Of a stretch of 64,000 bases of DNA, positions 8,485 to 16,485 are shown one piece after another. The first letter of the stretch is position 1. Each line of letters starts with the position of its first letter. The notes below the pieces were generated by a model that made no database searches, had not been told where the DNA came from, and saw only the letters and a list, made by a program, of their open reading frames with translations. This DNA comes from Streptomyces sp. F63. GTDB taxonomy: Bacteria; Actinomycetota; Actinomycetes; Streptomycetales; Streptomycetaceae. The DNA lies in contig NZ_JAGPXX010000013.1 in NCBI RefSeq assembly GCF_018070345.1, positions 1 through 64,000 on the forward strand. The letters run 5' to 3'. Made by a program: the position numbers and the translations under genes.

Positions 8485-10494
8485 CTAGCGCACGCGGAGC
8501 GTGATCGTGCTGCCCTTCGGGGCCTCGTCGCCCGGGTCGACCGACTGGTCGAAGACCGTGTCGCCGAAGAAGAACCGGCGGACCTTCACCTCGAAGCCCA
8601 GTTCCTCCAGTTGGCGCCGCGCGTCCCCGGCGTCCTCGCCCTCGACGTCCGGAACCGTGATCATCTCCGGGCCCCGGGACAGGGTGAGCGTGACCGTGTC
8701 CCCCTGCGCCAGGGTGGCCCCCTCGGCGGGTGACTGCTCGGCCACCGCACCCTTCTCCTCCTCGGAGAAGACCCGCTTCGGGGCGATCCTCACCTTGAGA
8801 CCCGCGTCCTCCAGCGTCTGCCGGGCGTCGCCCGCCGGTTCGCCGGTCACGTCGGGGGTCTCCACGGGCTCGCCCCGGGAGACGGTGAGGGCGACGGCCG
8901 TGTCGGGCTTCCGTTCGGTGCCGGCCTCCGGGCTGGTGCGGACCACCGCGCCGCGGGCCACCGTGTCGTGGAAGGTGTCGGTGACCACGCCGGGCACCAG
9001 GCCCAGCTCCTTGAGCCGGTCCTTCGCCTTGCCCAGCGGTACGCCCTTCAGATCCGGGACCTCCACCACGTCCGGGCCCCTGGAGACGAGGAGAGTGACC
9101 GTGCGGGTGTCGCGGATGCGGGCGCCGCGCTCCGGATCGGTGCTGATGACACGGCCGCGCTCCACGACATCGCTGAAGCCCTCCCGCACCTCGACGTCCA
9201 GCCCGGCCGAGCGCAGGGTCTTCTCGGCCGCCGCCCGGGTCTCGCCCAGCACGCCCGGGACCCGCGTGAACTGGCCCGAGTTGATGTACCAGACCCCCAG
9301 GACGCTCCCCAGCAGCAGTAGCCCGGCCGTGATCAGCGGCAGCAGCCGGCGGCGCCGCAGCGCGCGGCCGGCGGGCGCGGTGGGAACGGCGGAGGAGCCG
9401 GGCCCCGGAGCTTCCGGCGGCACCTCCAGCCGGCTGGTGCGCTCCAGGCCGTCCTCGCGGTGCAGGGCGGTGGTGCTCTCGTACGGCTCGCCGCGCGCCC
9501 CGCCGCGGTGGGCCGGGGAAGCCGCCGCGGCGCGGGTACGGGGCAGGACGCTCGTACGATCCTCGCTGCCGGCGGCCGCGGGCGTCAGCGCCCGCGGCGG
9601 CACGGCGTCCAGCTCCGCCCCGGTGAGCCCGGCGCGCACCTCGCGGACCGCCGCGAGCATCGAGGCCGCGTCGGCCGGGCGCGCGCCGGGGGCGCGTGCG
9701 GTGGCGTCGCACACCAGGCGGTCCAGCCCGGGGGCCAGACCGGGCACGGCGGCCGACGGCGGCGGCACGTCCTCGTGAAGGTGCTGGTAGAGCACCTGGG
9801 CGGGGGAACCGCCGGCGTGCGGCTTGGCGCCGGTCAGCATCTCGTACAGCACGATGCCGCAGGCGTAGACGTCGACGCGGGCGTCGGCGGTGCCGTGCTC
9901 GATCTGCTCGGGTGCGAGATACGAGACGGTGCCGAGCAGGGTGCCGGGGGAGGCGGTGGTGTCGGTGTCCACGGCGCGCACCAGGCCGAAGTCGGCGACC
10001 TTGACCCGGCCGTCGTCGCCGATCAGGACGTTCTCCGGCTTCATGTCGCGGTGGACGAGCCCGCCGAGGTGCGCGGCGCCGAGCGCGGCGAGGACGGGCT
10101 CCAGGATGTCCAGCGCGGCCCGGGGACGCAGGGCGCCGCGCTCGCGCAGCACGTCGCGCAGGGTGCACCCGGCGACGTACTCCATGGCGAGGAAGACGTG
10201 GCTGCCGTCGTCGCCCTGGTCGTACACCCCGACGACGTTGGGGTGGTCCAGCCGCGCCACGGCCTTCGCCTCGCGGATGAAGCGCTCCACGAAGGAGGCG
10301 TCGGCCGCGAGCCCGGGGTGCATCACCTTGAGCGCGAGCACCCGGTCGAGCCGGGTGTCGAGGCCCCGGTAGACGGTGGCCATGCCGCCGGTGGCGATCC
10401 GCGCGTCGATCCGGTAGCGGCCGTCGAGCACCTGCCCGACCAGGGGGTCCTCCCGGCGCGGGCCGGACGAGGGGTCCTGCAGGGTCGTATCCAC
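8485..10494 (-). CDS. pknL: PASTA-domain membrane Ser/Thr kinase, PknL-like
   Basis: 669-residue receptor kinase. Cytoplasmic kinase domain at about residues 27-285: glycine loop GGMATVYRG, Lys56, HRDMKPEN with catalytic Asp150, and DFG Asp168. A Pro/Ala-rich juxtamembrane stretch leads to one transmembrane helix near 380-402. Four extracellular PASTA repeats fill the rest, up to the last residue. PASTA domains bind peptidoglycan fragments or lipid II, so it probably senses cell-wall state. Synteny (DAHP synthase, Rv2175c-like gene, metF nearby) suggests orthology to mycobacterial PknL, though PknL itself lacks PASTA repeats. GTG at 10494 has no ribosome binding site; TAGACT (10502-10507) lies seven bases upstream, which suggests a leaderless transcript. 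Confidence 0.94.
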   Translation of the reverse strand: MDTTLQDPSSGPRREDPLVGQVLDGRYRIDARIATGGMATVYRGLDTRLDRVLALKVMHPGLAADASFVERFIREAKAVARLDHPNVVGVYDQGDDGSHVFLAMEYVAGCTLRDVLRERGALRPRAALDILEPVLAALGAAHLGGLVHRDMKPENVLIGDDGRVKVADFGLVRAVDTDTTASPGTLLGTVSYLAPEQIEHGTADARVDVYACGIVLYEMLTGAKPHAGGSPAQVLYQHLHEDVPPPSAAVPGLAPGLDRLVCDATARAPGARPADAASMLAAVREVRAGLTGAELDAVPPRALTPAAAGSEDRTSVLPRTRAAAASPAHRGGARGEPYESTTALHREDGLERTSRLEVPPEAPGPGSSAVPTAPAGRALRRRRLLPLITAGLLLLGSVLGVWYINSGQFTRVPGVLGETRAAAEKTLRSAGLDVEVREGFSDVVERGRVISTDPERGARIRDTRTVTLLVSRGPDVVEVPDLKGVPLGKAKDRLKELGLVPGVVTDTFHDTVARGAVVRTSPEAGTERKPDTAVALTVSRGEPVETPDVTGEPAGDARQTLEDAGLKVRIAPKRVFSEEEKGAVAEQSPAEGATLAQGDTVTLTLSRGPEMITVPDVEGEDAGDARRQLEELGFEVKVRRFFFGDTVFDQSVDPGDEAPKGSTITLRVR

Positions 10495-10507
10495 GCTGGT
10501 GAGTCTA

Positions 10508-10788
10508 CGAGCCGGGGCGCGCGGTGCGGAGCGTCCCCGGCGCCCTTATGGCCGTACCGCTACCCGAATGTGACAGCGGGTGGGAAACGCACCGGCGGTA
10601 CGCGCCGCGGGCGTGCACCGGCCGTGCCGGGGGCGGCTGTTGGGGCGTACGGGCCGGGAGCGCCGACACGCGCGGACGGAGGGGGGCCAACGCGGGGCGG
10701 CGCCGGGAGGGAGGCGGGGCCGGCGTGAGAACGGTCACAGCCTCCGGGACGTCCGGGCCGGCACGGCGGCGGTGCCGGTGGAGCCCCG
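10508..10788. other. Non-coding gap upstream of the PASTA kinase
   Basis: No gene is supported. Apart from the kinase's TAGACT -10 element at its left edge and the terminator at its right edge I see no recognisable regulatory site. The 145 bases between that terminator and thiG are likewise empty. Confidence 0.45.
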
Positions 10789-10828
10789 CGGTGCCGGAGC
10801 CCCGCGGTGCCGCGGGGCTCCGGCACCG
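10789..10828 (-). terminator. 40-bp palindromic terminator of the thiamine operon
   Basis: Perfect 40-bp palindrome with 19-base arms (CGGTGCCGGAGCCCCGCGG and its complement). It lies about 145 bases after the thiG stop and before the kinase promoter, so it separates the two minus-strand units. A truncated extra copy of the arm (GGAGCCCCGCGGTGCC) sits directly beside it. Confidence 0.8.
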
Positions 10829-10973
10829 GGGACGCGCGGCGGGAACCGCGCCGGGGATCCCGCCGGCCGGCGCGCCGCGCCCCCGTACGCGGGCTTCGCC
10901 GCGTCTGCCCGCCGCTGCCCGTCGGCCCCGTCCGGCCTGTCCCGCCCCCCGGCCCGGCCGCGGTGTCCTCGCG

Positions 10974-11849
10974 TCAGCCGAAGGCCGGGCGCTCCGGATC
11001 CAGGACGGCGCGGCCCTCGGCGGGCGAGGACGCCTCGGCGAAATGGCGGCGCGGGATACGGCCCGCGCGGTGCGCCAGCCGTCCCGCCTCCACGGCGTGC
11101 CGCATGGCCCGCGCCATCAGCACCGGCTCCTGGGCGCGGGTCACCGCCGAGGCGAGCATCACGGCGGCGCAGCCCAGCTCCATGGCCAGGGCCGCGTCGG
11201 AGGCCGTGCCCGCGCCCGCGTCGAGGATGACGGGCACCCCGGCCCGTTCGGTGATCAACTGGAAGTTGTGCGGGTTGCGGATGCCGAGCCCGGAGCCGAT
11301 GGGCGAGCCCAGCGGCATGATCGCGGCACAGCCCGCCTCCTCCAGCCTGCGCGCCAGCACCGGGTCGTCGTTGGTGTAGGGCAGGACGACGAAGCCGTCG
11401 TCGACCAGGGTCTCGGCGGCGTCCAGCAGTCCGACGGGATCGGGCAGCAGGGTGCGCTCGTCGGCGACGACCTCCAGCTTCACCCAGTCCGTGCCGAGCG
11501 CCTCACGGGCGAGGCGGGCGGTGAGGACCGCTTCCCCGGCGGTGAAGCAGCCGGCGGTGTTGGGCAGGGCACGGATGCCGAGCCGGTCCAGGACGGACAG
11601 GACGGAGCCCTGCACGGTCGGATCCAGCCGGCGCATTGCCACGGTCGTCAGCTCGGTGCCGGAGGCGGCGAGGGCCCGCTCCAGGACGTCCAGGCTGGAG
11701 GCGCCGCCGGTGCCCATGATCAGCCGGGAGGTGAACGGGACCCCCGCGACGACCAGCGGGTCGGCGGCGGGCGTGTACGCGGGCGGGGAGCCGGACGCGT
11801 GAGCGGGTGCGGCCGGGGCGGAGCCGCCGTGCACGGTGGTGTCGGCCAT
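10974..11849 (-). CDS. thiG: Thiazole synthase ThiG
   Basis: Forms the thiazole phosphate moiety of thiamine from deoxyxylulose phosphate, dehydroglycine and ThiS thiocarboxylate. 291 residues, with an extra 30-residue Ala/Pro-rich N-terminus relative to typical ThiG. Motifs: LIMGTGG, LPNTAGC, the Schiff-base lysine in DWVKLEV (Lys124), AIMPLGSPIGSGLGIRN and VILDAGAGTASDAA. It lies three bases after the thiS stop in the thiO-thiS-thiG operon, under the upstream TPP riboswitch. Last gene before the 10789 terminator. Confidence 0.97.
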   Translation of the reverse strand: MADTTVHGGSAPAAPAHASGSPPAYTPAADPLVVAGVPFTSRLIMGTGGASSLDVLERALAASGTELTTVAMRRLDPTVQGSVLSVLDRLGIRALPNTAGCFTAGEAVLTARLAREALGTDWVKLEVVADERTLLPDPVGLLDAAETLVDDGFVVLPYTNDDPVLARRLEEAGCAAIMPLGSPIGSGLGIRNPHNFQLITERAGVPVILDAGAGTASDAALAMELGCAAVMLASAVTRAQEPVLMARAMRHAVEAGRLAHRAGRIPRRHFAEASSPAEGRAVLDPERPAFG

Positions 11850-11852
11850 GGG

Positions 11853-12095
11853 TCAGCCTCCCTGGACGGCGGTGAGGATCTCGACGCGGTCGCCGTCGCT
11901 CAGCCGGACGGCGGGCCAGTCACCGCGCGGGACGACGGCTTCGTTGACGGCGGCGGCGACTCCCGTACGGGCTTGCGTGAAGCCGTCGACGAGCCGGTCC
12001 AGCGTGGTGCCGGCGGGCAGGTCCCGGGGCGCCCCGTTGACGGACACGGTCACGCGGCCGCCTGTGCCGGTGGTGGCGTCGGTGCCGGCGGTCAT
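11853..12095 (-). CDS. thiS: Sulfur carrier protein ThiS
   Basis: 80-residue ubiquitin-fold sulfur carrier. Core begins VTVSVNGAPRDLPAG and ends in the required Gly-Gly (AVQGG), the site of adenylation and thiocarboxylation. The ATG at 12095 overlaps the thiO stop by four bases (ATGA), indicating translational coupling; an internal GTG would give the more usual length of about 66. Works directly with ThiG and ThiO encoded on either side. Confidence 0.93.
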   Translation of the reverse strand: MTAGTDATTGTGGRVTVSVNGAPRDLPAGTTLDRLVDGFTQARTGVAAAVNEAVVPRGDWPAVRLSDGDRVEILTAVQGG

Positions 12096-13360
12096 GCGGG
12101 CTGATCCTGCCGTGCGGAAGCGGGGGCCGTGGTGCCGGTGGCCGCCGTCCCGCCCGCGAACCGCAGCGGCGAGAAGGCACGGGCCTCCTCCGGCAGCGCA
12201 CCCGTGGTCAGCGCCTCGGCCATCGCGTCCCCGGTGACCGGGGTGAGCAGCACGCCGTTGCGGTGGTGGCCCGTCGCCAGATGCAGGCCGGGCAGCGCGG
12301 ACGGGCCGAGCAGCGGGGCGTTGTCGGGCGAGCAGGGGCGCAGTCCCGCACGGGTCTCGGTCAGCGGCAGTTCGGTCAGACCGGGCACCAGCTCGTGGGC
12401 GTCGCGCAGCAGTTCGTACACCCCGCCCGCGGTGACGGTGGTGTCCCAGCCGAGTTCCTCGCTGGTCGCGCCGATCACCAGTTCGCCGTTCTCCCGCGGC
12501 ACCAGATAGACCTGCCCGCCGCGCACCACGGCCCGTACGGTCCGCGAGAGGAAGGGCGCGTACCGCTCCGGCACCCGCAGCCGCAGCACCTGTCCCTTGA
12601 CCGGCCGCACGGGCGGCAGCACCTCCCGCGGCACGCCCGGCAGCCGCCCGCTCGTGCTTCCGGCCGCCAGCACGGTCAGCCCCGCCGCGACGGCCGTGCC
12701 GTCGCCCAGGACGGCCCCGGTCGCGCGGTCCGCCGATACGGACAGCCGTTCGGCGCGCTGCCGGTGGAAGACGACCCCCGCGCGTTCGCAGGCGCGCACT
12801 AGGGCTGCCGCCAGCCGGCGCGGATCGCACTGGTGGTCGCCGTCCACCCGCAGACCCCCGCGCACCCCGGGAGCGAGCATGGGCTCCAGGCGCCGGCACT
12901 CGCGGCCCGTCAGCCACTGCGCGTCCAGTCCCGACGCCAGTTGCAGGGCGTGCAGTTCGCGCAGATGGGCGCGGTCGTCGGCGTCCAGGGCGACGGCGAG
13001 GGTGCCGCAGGCCCGGTACCCGATGTCCTGGCCGCTCGCCTCCGCCAGTTCCGCCGCGAACGCCGGGTAGCGCGCGGCGGAGGCCAGGTTGAGACCGAGC
13101 AGTGTCTGCTCGCCGTAGTGGAGTTCGGTGACGGCGGCCAGCATCCCGGCCGCCACCTGCGCGGCACCGCCGCCCGGCGCGGGGTCGGCGACGGCGGTGT
13201 CCAGACCGCGCTGGGCCGCCCGCCAGGCGGTGACCAGGCCGATGACCCCGCCCCCGACGACCAGTACGTCATGGGTGCGCCGGGTGGATCCCCGCCCGGC
13301 TCCGGCCGCTTGACCCTCCCCGCCGCCGTGCGCGTCCCGCGGTGATGGGTGCGTGCGCAT
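12092..13360 (-). CDS. thiO: Glycine oxidase ThiO
   Basis: FAD enzyme that oxidises glycine to the iminoacetate (dehydroglycine) used by ThiG. 422 residues. Rossmann motif VLVVGGGVIGLVTAWR near residue 32 and the C-terminal FAD-contact segment ETRAGLRPCSPDNAPLLG fit the DAO family. The ATG at 13360 has GGGAGGAGC immediately upstream, and this site belongs to the end of the TPP riboswitch. First gene of the thiazole operon. The N-terminal 28 residues are a low-complexity extension. Confidence 0.95.
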   Translation of the reverse strand: MRTHPSPRDAHGGGEGQAAGAGRGSTRRTHDVLVVGGGVIGLVTAWRAAQRGLDTAVADPAPGGGAAQVAAGMLAAVTELHYGEQTLLGLNLASAARYPAFAAELAEASGQDIGYRACGTLAVALDADDRAHLRELHALQLASGLDAQWLTGRECRRLEPMLAPGVRGGLRVDGDHQCDPRRLAAALVRACERAGVVFHRQRAERLSVSADRATGAVLGDGTAVAAGLTVLAAGSTSGRLPGVPREVLPPVRPVKGQVLRLRVPERYAPFLSRTVRAVVRGGQVYLVPRENGELVIGATSEELGWDTTVTAGGVYELLRDAHELVPGLTELPLTETRAGLRPCSPDNAPLLGPSALPGLHLATGHHRNGVLLTPVTGDAMAEALTTGALPEEARAFSPLRFAGGTAATGTTAPASARQDQPA

Positions 13361-13361
13361 C

Positions 13362-13459
13362 CAGCTCCTCCCTTCGCCGGCATGACCCGGATCAGGTTCG
13401 TACGGTCGGAGGCGGTCCGGCCTCCCTCTCAGCCCGGTCCTCCGGGCTCCCGCGAGTGC
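13362..13459 (-). ncRNA. TPP riboswitch (THI element)
   Basis: Read on the minus strand the leader holds the conserved THI-box parts in order: GGGAGCCCGG, GGCTGAGAGGG, then ACCTGATCCGGGTCATGCCGGCG and the closing AAGGGAG (last blocks quoted in part). The 3' side contains the thiO ribosome binding site GGGAGGAGC, so thiamine pyrophosphate most likely hides it and blocks translation, the usual mode in actinobacteria. Confidence 0.97.
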
Positions 13460-13471
13460 TCTGTGACCGCC

Positions 13472-13502
13472 AGCCTAACGCCACCGCGCCGAGCGGTGTA
13501 AA
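13472..13502 (-). promoter_or_regulatory. Putative promoter of the thiOSG operon
   Basis: Minus-strand TTTACA (13497-13502) and TAGGCT (13472-13477) are 19 bases apart, slightly long, and place the start point just before the riboswitch. Confidence 0.5.
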
Positions 13503-13676
13503 GGCCCGGCTCCCGTGGGGTTCCGCCACCGCTCGCGGCCGCGCCGCGGCCCGGAGGGCCTCTCGGTACGGCCCGTTCACCCCGCGGACGGGTCCTCGTG
13601 TCCGCACCGGCCGGGTGTCCGGCCCCGGGGAGGTGCCCGCCCGCGGTGCCCTCGGCGGCAGCCCTAGAGTGAACGC

Positions 13677-14963
13677 GTGAGCGAGGACAGACGGACAGCG
13701 GAACGAGTCGTGATCGTCGGCGCGGGCATGGCGGGAGCGCGGACGGCGGTCGCGCTCCGGGAGGAGGGCTGGCCGGGTGCCGTGACCCTCCTCGGCGCCG
13801 AGGCCCACCAGCCGTACGACCGGCCGCCGTTGTCGAAGGCACTGCTCCAGGCCGCCCCGCACGGCGGCAACCCGGGCGCGGCCGGGGCCGCCGGGGACGG
13901 CGCGGCCGCGGCCGCCGGTCCGGCCGGAGCCACCGGCCTCGGCATCGACTTCGCCGCCCTGGACGTCGAACTGCTCCTCGGCCACTCGGCGAACGCGCTC
14001 CGCGCCGCCGACCGGCTGGTCGTCGCCGGGGACACCGCGCTCCCGTACGACCACCTCGTCATCGCCACCGGCGCCGATGCCGTCGGCCTCCCCGGCAGCG
14101 AGACCACACCCGGTGTGCACGTCCTGCGCACCCTCGACGACGCCGAACGGCTGCGCCCGGTGCTCGCCGCCGGCCGCCCGGTCGTCATCGTCGGCGCGGG
14201 CTGGATCGGCGCCGAACTCACCACCGCCGCACGCGAGGCCGGCTGCCCCGTCACCGTCGTCGAGGCCACCGCCCGCCCCCTGTCCGGCGCCCTCCCGGCC
14301 GAGGTGACCGCTCCCATGGCCGGCTGGTACGAGGAGGCCGGCGCCCGCCTCCTCACCGGCACCCGCGTCGCCGCCGTCGAGCCCGGCGGCGTCCTCCTCG
14401 GGGACGGCAGCCGCCTCCGCGCGGACGCCGTCGTCGTCGGCATCGGCGCCCGGCCCGCCACCGGCTGGCTGGGCGGTTCCGGCGTAGAGCTCTGCGCGGA
14501 CGGCTCCGTACGGGCCGACGAACGGCTGCGCACCTCGCTGCCGGACGTCTACGCGGTCGGCGACTGCGCCTCCTTCCCCTCCGCCCGCTACGGGGAACGG
14601 CTGCTCATCCACCACTGGGACAACGCCTTCCGCGGACCGGCCACCGTGGCCGCGCACATCGCGCGCTGCGCCGAGGAGACCCCCGTGTACGACCCGGTGC
14701 CGTACTTCTGGTCGGAGCAGTTCGGCCGCTTCCTGCAGTACGCGGGGCACCACTCCGGTGGAGAGCGCCTGGTGTGGCGCGGTGACCCGGCGGGTGTCTC
14801 CTGGTCGGTCTGCTGGCTGCGGGACGGGGTGCTGACCGCCCTGCTCGCCGTGGGCCGGCCGCGCGACCTGGCACAGGGCCGCCGGCTGATCGAGCGGGCG
14901 GCGCGTCTCGACCCGGAGCGGGCCGCCGACCCCTCCGTGCCGCTGAAGTCGGCCGCCGTCTGA
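13677..14963 (+). CDS. FAD-dependent pyridine nucleotide-disulfide / ferredoxin reductase-like protein
   Basis: 428 residues. N-terminal FAD motif VVIVGAGMAGARTA (about residues 11-24), central NAD(P) motif VVIVGAGWIGAELT near 165, and DVYAVGDCASFP near 290 that contacts FAD. The C-terminal domain with PYFWSEQFGRFLQYAG is typical of ferredoxin and rubredoxin reductases of the BphA4 class. Likely passes electrons from NAD(P)H to a ferredoxin elsewhere; no partner lies beside it. An Ala/Gly-rich insertion near residues 62-80 is low complexity. GTG at 13677 follows TAGAGT (13665-13670) by six bases, with no ribosome binding site, so leaderless. Confidence 0.9.
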   Translation: MSEDRRTAERVVIVGAGMAGARTAVALREEGWPGAVTLLGAEAHQPYDRPPLSKALLQAAPHGGNPGAAGAAGDGAAAAAGPAGATGLGIDFAALDVELLLGHSANALRAADRLVVAGDTALPYDHLVIATGADAVGLPGSETTPGVHVLRTLDDAERLRPVLAAGRPVVIVGAGWIGAELTTAAREAGCPVTVVEATARPLSGALPAEVTAPMAGWYEEAGARLLTGTRVAAVEPGGVLLGDGSRLRADAVVVGIGARPATGWLGGSGVELCADGSVRADERLRTSLPDVYAVGDCASFPSARYGERLLIHHWDNAFRGPATVAAHIARCAEETPVYDPVPYFWSEQFGRFLQYAGHHSGGERLVWRGDPAGVSWSVCWLRDGVLTALLAVGRPRDLAQGRRLIERAARLDPERAADPSVPLKSAAV

Positions 14964-15032
14964 GCGGGTGGGCGCGCCCACCCGGCGGCGCCGCGCTTTC
15001 CGGCTGTCGGTGCCGGATGGCACGCTGGACCC

Positions 15033-15398
15033 GTGACCGAGATTGACACGAAGACCGAAGCGCTCGTCTCCGACTGGCTCACCCTCCCCGACGTCGCCGA
15101 ACGCCTCGGCGTCGAGGTGACCCGCGTCCGGCAGCTGGTCAAGGAGGGCCAGCTGATCGCGGTGCGCCGTGGCGAGAACCGCGTGCTCCAGGTGCCCGCC
15201 GCCTTCATCGGCGACGGCAAGGTGATCAAGGGCCTCGTCGGAACGCTGACGCTCCTGCGGGACGACGGCTTCACCGACGAGGAAATGCTGGAATGGCTCT
15301 TCACCCCGGATCCCAGCCTGCCCGGCACACCGGCCCAGGCCCTGGGCGAGAACCGCGGTACGGAGGTGAAGCGCCGCGCCCAGGCGCTCGCCGTCTGA
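15033..15398 (+). CDS. Rv2175c-family winged-helix DNA-binding protein
   Basis: 121 residues. An acidic, Thr-rich N-terminus (TEIDTKTE) leads to a winged helix-turn-helix with LTLPDVAERLGVEVTRVRQLVKEGQL. The C-terminal part (GLVGTLTLLRDDGFTDEEMLEWLF) is typical of Rv2175c relatives. In Mycobacterium, Rv2175c is a phosphorylation substrate of the adjacent PknL kinase; here the PknL-like kinase lies about 4.5 kb away, so a kinase-substrate pair is a reasonable inference. The GTG at 15033 has CACGCT (15021-15026) six bases upstream, a leaderless arrangement. Confidence 0.88.
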   Translation: MTEIDTKTEALVSDWLTLPDVAERLGVEVTRVRQLVKEGQLIAVRRGENRVLQVPAAFIGDGKVIKGLVGTLTLLRDDGFTDEEMLEWLFTPDPSLPGTPAQALGENRGTEVKRRAQALAV

Positions 15399-15705
15399 CC
15401 CGGCCGGGACCGGAACGCACCGGCCGCCCCGCCGGTGGGCCGGCGCGGCCCGCCGTGCGGGAAGCGCCCGGCCTGCCGGGCGGCGCCCCGCGGAGGCTCT
15501 CCAGCGGGCCCGTCCTGAGCCGTCCGGGCCCGCGCACGCCCGGACGGCGGGAGGGGGCCGCGCCGGCGGCCGGCCGGCGGCCCGTACCGTACGCATCACC
15601 GGGTGCGCGCCGGCGCGTCCGCACCCCGCAGGACCCGAACAACCGCAACGGCGTGCGGACCCGGAGGACCCCGGGTCCGTACGCCGACGACACGGGGGGA
15701 CCACC
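15399..15705. other. Non-coding gap upstream of thiE
   Basis: No gene is supported. A hairpin GGACCCGG / CCGGGTCC with a six-base loop lies at about 15658-15679, within the last 50 bases before thiE. I see no TPP riboswitch signature, unlike the thiO leader. Confidence 0.5.
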
Positions 15706-16374
15706 ATGGCCCGTGCCCACGCCCATGACCGGGCCGCCGCGCAGCTCGCCGCCGCCCGGCTCTATCTGTGCACCGACGCCCGCACCCGCCAGGGCGATCT
15801 GCCCGCCTTCCTCGACGCGGTGCTCTCCTCCGGCGTGGACATCGTGCAGCTGCGCGACAAGGGCATCGAGGCCCGCGAGGAGCTGGAGCATCTGGACGTG
15901 ATGGCCGATGCCTGCCGCCGTCACGGCGCGCTGCTCGCCGTCAACGACCGTGCCGACATCGCCCACGCCGCGGGCGCCGACATCCTCCACCTCGGCCAGG
16001 GCGACCTGCCCGTCCCCGCTGCCCGCGCCGTCCTCGGCGACGGCCCGCTGATCGGCCGGTCCACCCACTCCGCGGCCGAGGCCACCGCGGCGGCCACCGA
16101 GCCGGGCGCCGACTACTTCTGCACCGGCCCCTGCTGGCCGACCCCGACCAAGCCCGGACGGCCCGCCCCCGGCCTGGACCTGGTCCGCTCCACCGCGGCG
16201 CTCGGCACCGGCCGCCCGTGGTTCGCCATCGGCGGGATCGACGCGGGCAATCTGGAGGAGGTGCTGGACGCGGGCGCCCGGCGGGTCGTGGTGGTCCGCG
16301 CCATCACGGAGGCCTCTGATCCGGCCGCGGCCACCGCGGACCTCGCCCGCAGGCTGCGGGAACGCCCGCTCTGA
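15706..16374 (+). CDS. thiE: Thiamine phosphate synthase ThiE
   Basis: Joins HMP pyrophosphate and thiazole phosphate into thiamine phosphate. The 222-residue TIM barrel has the family motifs LYLCTD, DIVQLRDKG, LLAVNDRADIA, HLGQGD, IGRSTHS, DYFCTGPCWPTPTKPG and FAIGGID. The ATG at 15706 has a GGGGGGA site upstream. It completes the thiamine set with thiOSG 2 kb away, but sits on the opposite strand with no visible TPP riboswitch. Confidence 0.96.
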   Translation: MARAHAHDRAAAQLAAARLYLCTDARTRQGDLPAFLDAVLSSGVDIVQLRDKGIEAREELEHLDVMADACRRHGALLAVNDRADIAHAAGADILHLGQGDLPVPAARAVLGDGPLIGRSTHSAAEATAAATEPGADYFCTGPCWPTPTKPGRPAPGLDLVRSTAALGTGRPWFAIGGIDAGNLEEVLDAGARRVVVVRAITEASDPAAATADLARRLRERPL

Positions 16375-16485
16375 CCGGAGGGGACGCCCGCTTCCGCCCG
16401 GGCCGTCCGCCCTTCCCGGGCCGGACCGGTGTCCGCTTGCTGGACAGGGCTGGGGGCGGCCGCGCCGGCTGGTTAACCTGCCGGT

